Source of the DNA: Streptomyces sp. NBC_00344 | Lineage (GTDB): Bacteria; Actinomycetota; Actinomycetes; Streptomycetales; Streptomycetaceae | DNA: 64,000 nucleotides | NCBI RefSeq assembly: GCF_036088315.1 | Contig: NZ_CP107996.1 | Coordinates: forward strand, 4,299,501-4,363,500 | Direction of reading: 5' to 3' | Part shown: positions 58,970-64,000 of the stretch, in pieces | Layout of the letters: every line of letters begins with the position of its first letter | Position numbering within the stretch: position 1 is the first letter of the stretch | Translations under genes and position numbers: made by a program | The notes under the pieces: generated by a model | The model's database searches: none | What the model saw: only the letters and a program-made list of their open reading frames with translations | Told to the model about the DNA's origin: nothing

Positions 58970-59467
58970 CTACCCCGCCAGATGCCGGACCTGCGCCCAG
59001 AGCCCGGGATCCGCGACGCCGGCCCGCCGCCGGAACTCTCCCACCCGTACGTCCCTGAGCTCGTCGGTCTCCAGGAAGCTGGCCCGTCCGCGGGCACCCC
59101 CCACCACGCCCGGCGGAAGCGCGATCACTCCGGGCCGTTCCCCGTGGTGCTTGCTGGTGATCTTCGCGACCAGCGCCGCGTCCCCCCGTACGGACAGTAC
59201 GAGGCAGGGCCGGTCCTTGGCGCCGGGCCCGTCCTCGAACGGCACCAGCGCCCACCAGATCTCGCCCGCCTTCGGAGCCCGGCCCGGCCCACCGGAAGTG
59301 CCGCGGGACCTGCCCCGGGTACCGCTCGGCGTCCGGACGGGACCGCGCCCGGGGGGCCGCTTCCTGCCGCCCGGCCGCCGCCCGCTCCGCGCCCGTCCGT
59401 CGACGACCGACGCGACGAGTGCGAGCAGCACGACAGCGGCCAGTGCCAGTACCCACGTCATATCCAT
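58970..59467 (-). CDS. PemK/MazF-like protein with N-terminal membrane anchor
   Basis: About 165 residues. An N-terminal membrane helix (W-V-L-A-L-A-A-V-V-L-L-A-L-V-A) is followed by an Arg/Pro/Gly linker of ~40 residues, then a PemK/MazF fold: A-G-E-I-W-W-A-L-V-P-F-E-D-G, K-D-R-P-C-L-V-L-S, K-I-T-S-K-H-H-G. MazF-type RNases cut mRNA; here the domain is tethered and no antitoxin gene is adjacent, so a different role, or a housekeeping ribonuclease, is possible. Start at 59467 or 59461 is uncertain. Confidence 0.78.
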   Translation of the reverse strand: MDMTWVLALAAVVLLALVASVVDGRARSGRRPGGRKRPPGRGPVRTPSGTRGRSRGTSGGPGRAPKAGEIWWALVPFEDGPGAKDRPCLVLSVRGDAALVAKITSKHHGERPGVIALPPGVVGGARGRASFLETDELRDVRVGEFRRRAGVADPGLWAQVRHLAG

Positions 59468-59641
59468 ACGCGTGACCGTACCGGCGCTCGCCGGCCGTCG
59501 AACCCCACCCGAACCGGTGACAGCCCAGGTGAGTTCGCCCACAACGGCCCGCTGTGGAGGAGCGACCCCTGCTTTTGCGCCTTACGCTCAACACACCGCT
59601 CGACCCCCGTCGCCCGGCCCGTCCTCGGAGGTTCCCACTCC

Positions 59642-60394
59642 ATGAAGCTCACCGTCGTCGGCTGCTCGGGGTCGTTCCCATCCGCGGAATCGGCCTGTTC
59701 GAGCTACCTCGTAGAGGCCGACGGCTTCCGGCTGCTCCTCGACATGGGCAACGGCGCCCTGGGCGAGCTGCAGCGCTACTGCGGTCTCTACGACCTCGAC
59801 GCCATCTTCCTCAGCCACCTGCACTCGGATCACTGCATCGACATGTGCGCGTATTTCGTCGCGCGCTACTACCGCCACGACGGCGGACGCTGCGGCGCGA
59901 TTCCGGTGTACGCCCCGGACGGCGCAGCCGAGCGTCTGACGACGGCCTACGCGGACACACCCACCTCGTCGTCGATGAGCGAGGTCTTCGGCTTCCACAC
60001 ACTGAAGCCGGGATCGTTCGAGATCGGGCCCTTCTCGGTCCGCACGGAGAAGGTCCGCCACCCGGTCGAGGCCTTCGGTATCCGGATCGAGCACGGTGGA
60101 TCCTCGCTGACGTACTCCGGGGACACCGGCGTCTGCGAACCTCTGCACGAACTCGCGCTCGGCAGTGACCTGTTCCTCTGTGAGGCGTCCTTCACCCACG
60201 GCAAGGAGGATGTTCCCGACCTCCACCTGAACGGCCGTGAGGCAGGCGCGCACGCCTCGCGTGCCGGGGTGGGACGGCTGGTGCTGACCCACGTCCCGCC
60301 GTGGACCGACGGTGAGCGGAATCTGCTGGACGCCCGCTCGGTGTACGACGGCCCGGTGGAGCTGGCAGCGCCGGGCGCGGTGTACGAGATCTGA
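59642..60394 (+). CDS. Metallo-beta-lactamase-fold hydrolase (RNase Z-like)
   Basis: A 250-residue MBL protein. The metal motif is L-S-H-L-H-S-D-H-C, with further His at K-V-R-H-P-V and D at Y-S-G-D-T-G, and T-H in L-V-L-T-H-V-P-P. L-D-M-G-N-G-A-L-G precedes it. It resembles the RNase Z/phosphodiesterase branch but without the exosite arm, so tRNA 3' processing is doubtful; cyclic-nucleotide or small-ester hydrolysis are alternatives. The ATG at 59642 follows GGAGG at 59626-59630. Confidence 0.88.
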   Translation: MKLTVVGCSGSFPSAESACSSYLVEADGFRLLLDMGNGALGELQRYCGLYDLDAIFLSHLHSDHCIDMCAYFVARYYRHDGGRCGAIPVYAPDGAAERLTTAYADTPTSSSMSEVFGFHTLKPGSFEIGPFSVRTEKVRHPVEAFGIRIEHGGSSLTYSGDTGVCEPLHELALGSDLFLCEASFTHGKEDVPDLHLNGREAGAHASRAGVGRLVLTHVPPWTDGERNLLDARSVYDGPVELAAPGAVYEI

Positions 60395-60413
60395 GATCCG
60401 GTACGTGTACGCG

Positions 60414-60452
60414 AAGGCCCCCGGAACCGACAGACACGGTTCCGTGGGCCTT
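60414..60452. terminator. Bidirectional terminator between MBL gene and nagE2
   Basis: Fifteen-base arms (60414-60428 and 60438-60452, one mismatch) are followed by TTTT on the plus strand and lie between convergent stops. Confidence 0.85.
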
Positions 60453-60471
60453 TTCGTGCGCTGCGTGAGGA

Positions 60472-61740
60472 CTACGCCTTGGTGAGGTCCTCGATCTCCT
60501 CCTCGGGCTCGCGGCCCGGGGTCATGAGATTGAACTTGGTGATCGCGAAGCGGAAGACCACGTAGTAGACCGCCGCGAAGACCAGGCCGATCGGGATGAT
60601 CAGCCATGGCTTGGTCGCATGGTTCCAGTTCAGCAGATAGTCGATGAGGCCGGCCGAGAAGTTGAAGCCGGCGTGGACTCCCAGCCCCCAGGTGATGGCC
60701 ATCGACGCCGCCGTGAGCAGTATGTGGATCACGTACAGGAGCGGCGCGATGAACATGAACGAGAACTCGATCGGCTCGGTGACACCCGTGACGAACGAGG
60801 TGAGCGCCAGGGAGATCATCATGCCGAGGACGGCCTTGCGGCGCTCCGGGCGGGCTGTGTGAGCCATGGCCAGAGCTGCGGCGGGCAGGCCGAACATCAT
60901 GATCGGGAAGAAGCCCGACTGGAACATGCCGGCGGTCGGGTCGCCGGCGAGGAAGCGGGTGATGTCGCCGTGGACCACATCACCGGCGGAGTTGGTGAAG
61001 TCGCCGAGCTGGAACCAGGCCACCGTGTTGACGAACTGGTGCATGCCGACGGGGATCAGGGCGCGGTTCACGCCACCGAAGAGCGCTGCGCCACCGGAGC
61101 CGAGTCCGGTCATCCATTCGCCGAAGCTGGCTATACCGCTGCCTATGGGCTCCCACACCAGGCCGAAGACGACGCCGACGATCAGACCCACGAAGGCCAT
61201 GATGATCGGGACGAGGCGGCGGCCGTTGAAGAAGCCGAGCCAGTCGACCAGCTTGGTGCGGTGGAACTTCTGCCAGAGGACGGCGGACAGCAGACCCATG
61301 ATGATGCCGCCGAGGACGCCGGGATCGTTGAAGGTGGCCGCCACGTCGACACCCTTGTTGGCGGTCGTGTTCACCACGGCGTCGGTGACCGGAAAGGCCT
61401 GGAGCACCTTGCTGTAGACGAGGAAGCCGACCACGGCGGCGAGCGCGGTGGAGCCGTCCGACTTCTTCGCGTAGCCGATCGCCACGCCTATGCAGAACAG
61501 GAGCGGCAGCGCGCCGGTGAGTGCGCCACCGGCGTTGGCGAAGACGGTGGCGACCTTGCCCCAGCCGAGTCCGTCCTTGCCGAACACATCGTCGGCGCCG
61601 AGCCGGACCATGATGCCCGCGGCCGGAAGCACGGCGATCGGCAGCTGCAGGCTGCGTCCGACTTTCTGCAGGCCCTGGAACAGGCCGGAGCCCCGCTTCT
61701 TTGCGGGCGCCGCGGTGGCGGTGGCCGTGGCCGTACTCAT
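60472..61740 (-). CDS. nagE2: PTS N-acetylglucosamine permease EIIC (NagE2)
   Basis: A 422-residue membrane EIIC of the glucose/GlcNAc PTS. F-Q-G-L-Q-K-V-G-R-S-L-Q-L-P-I-A-V-L-P-A-A-G starts helix 1, H-G-V-like G-V-L-G-G-I-I-M-G-L and the substrate loop T-E-P-I-E-F-S-F-M-F are typical. There is no IIB domain, which is supplied by NagF. The ATG at 61740 follows GGAGGAAG. Two DasR-type sites lie 55 and 72 bp upstream. In S. coelicolor NagE2 is the main GlcNAc transporter. Confidence 0.93.
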   Translation of the reverse strand: MSTATATATAAPAKKRGSGLFQGLQKVGRSLQLPIAVLPAAGIMVRLGADDVFGKDGLGWGKVATVFANAGGALTGALPLLFCIGVAIGYAKKSDGSTALAAVVGFLVYSKVLQAFPVTDAVVNTTANKGVDVAATFNDPGVLGGIIMGLLSAVLWQKFHRTKLVDWLGFFNGRRLVPIIMAFVGLIVGVVFGLVWEPIGSGIASFGEWMTGLGSGGAALFGGVNRALIPVGMHQFVNTVAWFQLGDFTNSAGDVVHGDITRFLAGDPTAGMFQSGFFPIMMFGLPAAALAMAHTARPERRKAVLGMMISLALTSFVTGVTEPIEFSFMFIAPLLYVIHILLTAASMAITWGLGVHAGFNFSAGLIDYLLNWNHATKPWLIIPIGLVFAAVYYVVFRFAITKFNLMTPGREPEEEIEDLTKA

Positions 61741-61794
61741 TGACTTCCTCCATGTGCCGGTGCTGCCAGGGATCGTCGGGGGACGAGCAGCACA

Positions 61795-61827
61795 GGTGGT
61801 CTACACCACTCAGTGGTGTAGACCAGT
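61795..61827. promoter_or_regulatory. Two adjacent DasR-response elements upstream of nagE2
   Basis: GGTGGTCTACACCACT at 61795-61810 and AGTGGTGTAGACCAGT at 61812-61827 both match the 16-bp dre consensus with few changes. They are one base apart and form a large composite palindrome. Confidence 0.88.
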
Positions 61828-61899
61828 TTTAGCACGGTGAAGGTTGGATAAGGAACCGTCACTTTCTGTGGCGTGGGCCATAGCGGGCCAACATACCCA

Positions 61900-61931
61900 A
61901 AGACCCCCGGGGCGCTGGGCCCGGGGGTCTT
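61900..61931 (-). terminator. Terminator after nagE1
   Basis: AAGACCCCCGGG and CCCGGGGGTCTT (61900-61911, 61920-61931) pair perfectly, 25 bp beyond the nagE1 stop on its strand. Confidence 0.85.
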
Positions 61932-61956
61932 CGGCTGACGCGGATGTCGCTGTGGG

Positions 61957-63219
61957 TTACGCCTTGGTGACGTCCTCGACGTCCTGGTCGGGTTCCCGCC
62001 CGGGTGTCATCACGTTGAACTTGGTGATCACGAAGCGGAAGACCACGTAGTACACCACCGCGAAACACAGCCCGATCGGGATGACCAGCCAGGGCTTCGT
62101 GTCGAGATGCCAGTTGATGACGTAGTCGATGAGGCCGGCCGAGAAGCTGAAGCCCACATGCGCGCCCAGCGCCCAGGTGATCCCCATCGATGCGCCGGTG
62201 AGCAGCGCGTGCAGGCCGTACAGCAGCGGCGCCGCGAACATGAACGAGAACTCCAGCGGCTCGGTCACCCCCGTGACGAACGAGGTCAGCGCCACCGAGA
62301 TCATCAGCCCGGTGACCTGCTTGCGCTGTTCGGGCCGCGCGCAGTGGGCGATGGCGAGCGCGGCGGCCGGGAGGCCGAACATCATGATGGGGAAGAAGCC
62401 CGACATGAACTGCCCCGCATTCGGGTCGCCCGCGAAGAACCGCGTCAGGTCGCCCTGTACCAGCTTGCCGTCGGAGTTCGTGAAGTCACCCGCCTGGAAC
62501 CAGAAGAAGGTGTTCAGGAACTGGTGCATCCCGATCGGGATCAGCAGCCGGTTGGCGACACCGAAGATCGCCGAACCCCATGCGCCCAGGTCGATCAGGT
62601 GCTTCGCGAACCAGGTCAGCGCGTCACCGACCGGCTCCCACAGCAGCCCGAACGCCACCCCGAGGATCACCCCGATGAACGCCATCTGGATCGGCACGAG
62701 ACGGCGGCCGTTGAAGAAGCCCAGCCAGTCCACCAGCTTGGTGCGGTGGTAACGCTGCCAGATGACCGCGGTCAGCAGCCCGATCAGAATGCCGCCGAGC
62801 ACGCCCGGGTTCTGCGGCATGCCGTCCGGGAGGGCCTTGCTCACCGAGCCGCCGATCGGAAAGGCGGCCAGCACCCCGTGGTAGACGAGAAAGCCGACCA
62901 CGGCGGCGAGCGCGGTCGAGCCGTCCGCCTTCTTGGCGAAGCCGATGGCCACGCCGATGCAGAAGAGCAGCGGAAGTCCGAACGCGCCGTCCAGGATCGA
63001 GGTGCCGCCCGCGGTGAAGACCTTGGCCGTCTTGTCCCAGAAGGCGCCGTGCAGATACGCGGTGAAGAGATTGCCGAGGCTGACGAGCAGACCGGCCGCG
63101 GGCAGTACGGCGACCGGCAGCTGGAGGCTCCGGCCGACCTTCTGCATTCCCTGGAAGAGTCCGTTCCACCACTGCCGCTGCGGCGCGTTCCCTGACACGG
63201 CCGCGCTGTTGGAGCTCAT
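61957..63219 (-). CDS. nagE1: PTS N-acetylglucosamine-type permease EIIC paralogue (NagE1)
   Basis: A 420-residue paralogue of nagE2, close to it along most of its length (F-Q-G-M-Q-K-V-G-R-S-L-Q-L-P-V, T-E-P-L-E-F-S-F-M-F). It differs in the N-terminus and some loops. The ATG at 63219 follows AGGAGGA. A dre site lies 43 bp upstream, shared with nagF on the other strand. In S. coelicolor NagE1 contributes little to GlcNAc uptake; the same may be true here. Confidence 0.9.
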   Translation of the reverse strand: MSSNSAAVSGNAPQRQWWNGLFQGMQKVGRSLQLPVAVLPAAGLLVSLGNLFTAYLHGAFWDKTAKVFTAGGTSILDGAFGLPLLFCIGVAIGFAKKADGSTALAAVVGFLVYHGVLAAFPIGGSVSKALPDGMPQNPGVLGGILIGLLTAVIWQRYHRTKLVDWLGFFNGRRLVPIQMAFIGVILGVAFGLLWEPVGDALTWFAKHLIDLGAWGSAIFGVANRLLIPIGMHQFLNTFFWFQAGDFTNSDGKLVQGDLTRFFAGDPNAGQFMSGFFPIMMFGLPAAALAIAHCARPEQRKQVTGLMISVALTSFVTGVTEPLEFSFMFAAPLLYGLHALLTGASMGITWALGAHVGFSFSAGLIDYVINWHLDTKPWLVIPIGLCFAVVYYVVFRFVITKFNVMTPGREPDQDVEDVTKA

Positions 63220-63261
63220 TCGGCGTCCTCCTGGCATCGGGCTGCTCTGCGGTCGCCGTAC

Positions 63262-63277
63262 ACTGGTGTAGACCACT
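63262..63277. promoter_or_regulatory. DasR-response element between nagE1 and nagF
   Basis: ACTGGTGTAGACCACT is a 15/16 match to the palindromic dre consensus. It lies between the divergent starts. A half-site AGTGGTCC at 63362 is nearer nagF. Confidence 0.9.
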
Positions 63278-63436
63278 CACGGCGCAGAGCGGCGGCGGAC
63301 CCGCAGGGACGCGTCACCAGTGCTCGTATCCTGCGATCCGATCCCGTAGCGCGCTCGTATAAGTGGTCCAAACGTGCGTTACCGTGATCAAAAGGACCGG
63401 ATCTCCGGGCCCCGAAGAGACACTCAGGAGTCAGAC

Positions 63437-63670
63437 ATGGCCACAAAGGCTGAGAAGATCGTCGCCGGGCTCGGCGGGCTCGACAACATCGAAGAGGTCG
63501 AGGGCTGCATCACCCGGCTGCGTACCGAGGTGAAGGACGCCTCCCTCGTCAACGACGCCGCGCTGAAGGCCGCCGGAGCCCACGGGGTCGTCAAGATGGG
63601 CACCGCCATCCAGGTCGTCATCGGCACCGACGCCGACCCGATCGCCGCGGACATCGAAGACATGATGTGA
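63437..63670 (+). CDS. nagF: PTS GlcNAc-specific EIIB (NagF)
   Basis: A 77-residue free EIIB. The phosphorylated Cys is in V-E-G-C-I-T-R-L-R, the family signature, followed by G-A-H-G-V-V-K-M-G. It receives phosphate from EIIA-Crr and passes it to GlcNAc held by NagE1/NagE2. The ATG at 63437 follows CAGGAG. Confidence 0.95.
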   Translation: MATKAEKIVAGLGGLDNIEEVEGCITRLRTEVKDASLVNDAALKAAGAHGVVKMGTAIQVVIGTDADPIAADIEDMM

Positions 63671-63799
63671 GCTTCTGAGCTCTCCCTGCCAGGGCCTGTT
63701 CCGGTCACTTCCGATCCATCTCGGTCCCGGAGCGGGCCCTCGCGCATGTCCGCCGGGCGCCCGGCCGGCACCCCTGCCGCGGCCGATAAGCTCGCCCCC

Positions 63800-64000
63800 A
63801 TGTCTCGTATCGACGGCCGCACCCCCGAAGAACTCCGCCCGGTCACCATTGAGCGCGCCTGGAGCAAGCACGCCGAGGGCTCCGTCCTCATCTCCTTCGG
63901 CGACACCAAGGTCTTCTGCACCGCCTCCTTCACCGAGGGCGTACCGCGCTGGCGCAAGGGCAGCGGGGAGGGCTGGGTCACTGCCGAGTACTCGATGCTC
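63800..64000 (+). CDS. rph: Ribonuclease PH (3'-truncated by window edge)
   Basis: The first 67 residues of RNase [15 protein letters not shown], then [12 protein letters not shown] and [12 protein letters not shown]. The enzyme trims the 3' tail of tRNA precursors with phosphate. The frame is open to the edge. The ATG at 63800 fits the family start but no clear Shine-Dalgarno precedes it. Confidence 0.93.
   Translation, partial: MSRIDGRTPEELRPVTIERAWSKHAEGSVLISFGDTKVFCTASFTEGVPRWRKGSGEGWVTAEYSML

Noticed and set aside
63362..63375. A further full DasR site beside nagF
   Set aside because: Only one half (AGTGGTCC) matches; the second half diverges.

Overview
The window is about 72% GC chromosomal DNA with strongly third-position-GC-biased genes, GTG/TTG starts, leaderless genes, an SsgA-like protein, DUF397/XRE pairs, an ECF sigma/anti-sigma pair and a geosmin synthase. 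This points to Streptomyces. From memory, the gene order resembles the S. coelicolor core-chromosome stretch around SCO2964 down to SCO2904, read in reverse (synteny is recalled, not computed). A few strain-variable items are inserted: the geosmin synthase, a decayed Doc toxin and a decayed osmolyte permease.

Layout. 1-3.8 kb: end of an XRE/DUF5753 regulator with DUF397 partner, a dienelactone-hydrolase-like enzyme, and a divergent MFS/LysR pair. 3.9-8.1 kb: a three-gene, overlapping envelope-glycan operon (matA/matB-like plus an acyltransferase). 8.3-13.6 kb: NarK-type transporter, uroporphyrinogen-III synthase fused to a winged helix, GNAT, CGNR zinc-finger regulator, SigU/RsuA-type pair. 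13.7-18.6 kb: HelD-type RNA polymerase recycling ATPase, a probable structured RNA with a strong terminator, NAD malic enzyme, HU. 18.8-25.1 kb: GH9 glucanase, MurA, YqgE, DUF3039, intracellular GH20 hexosaminidase. 25.4-29.9 kb: a xanthine-dehydrogenase-like FAD / 2Fe-2S / molybdopterin operon whose large subunit lacks the usual catalytic motifs. 30.2-33.4 kb: geosmin synthase and a Ser-rich lipoprotein. 33.8-42.5 kb: tRNA-Cys, MFS, Doc remnant, DEAD helicase, IclR regulator, Lon-like protease, an ArsR-type/small-protein/MFS operon with a large palindromic operator, and an Lrp regulator followed by a permease remnant. 42.7-48.6 kb: hppD, FAD oxidase, ssgG, two RDD membrane proteins. 49-55 kb: secreted M6 protease, pncB-pncA, clpS-DUF2017. 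55.3-60.4 kb: amino-acid permease, the mec-cysO-cysM cysteine pathway with a Cys-containing leader peptide, a membrane-anchored PemK/MazF-like protein, an MBL hydrolase. 60.5-64 kb: the GlcNAc phosphotransferase genes nagE2, nagE1, nagF under DasR-type operators, and the start of rph.

Themes. GlcNAc chemistry recurs: a probable PNAG-type polymer operon, MurA, GH20 hexosaminidase and the DasR-controlled GlcNAc permeases. The strongest candidates for something not fully described are the degenerate molybdo-hydroxylase-like operon with TGQW repeats, the structured RNA at 16188-16324, the processed-tail CysO system, and the four-TTGCAA operator upstream of the ArsR-type gene. No phage, IS element, CRISPR array or biosynthetic megasynthase was seen.
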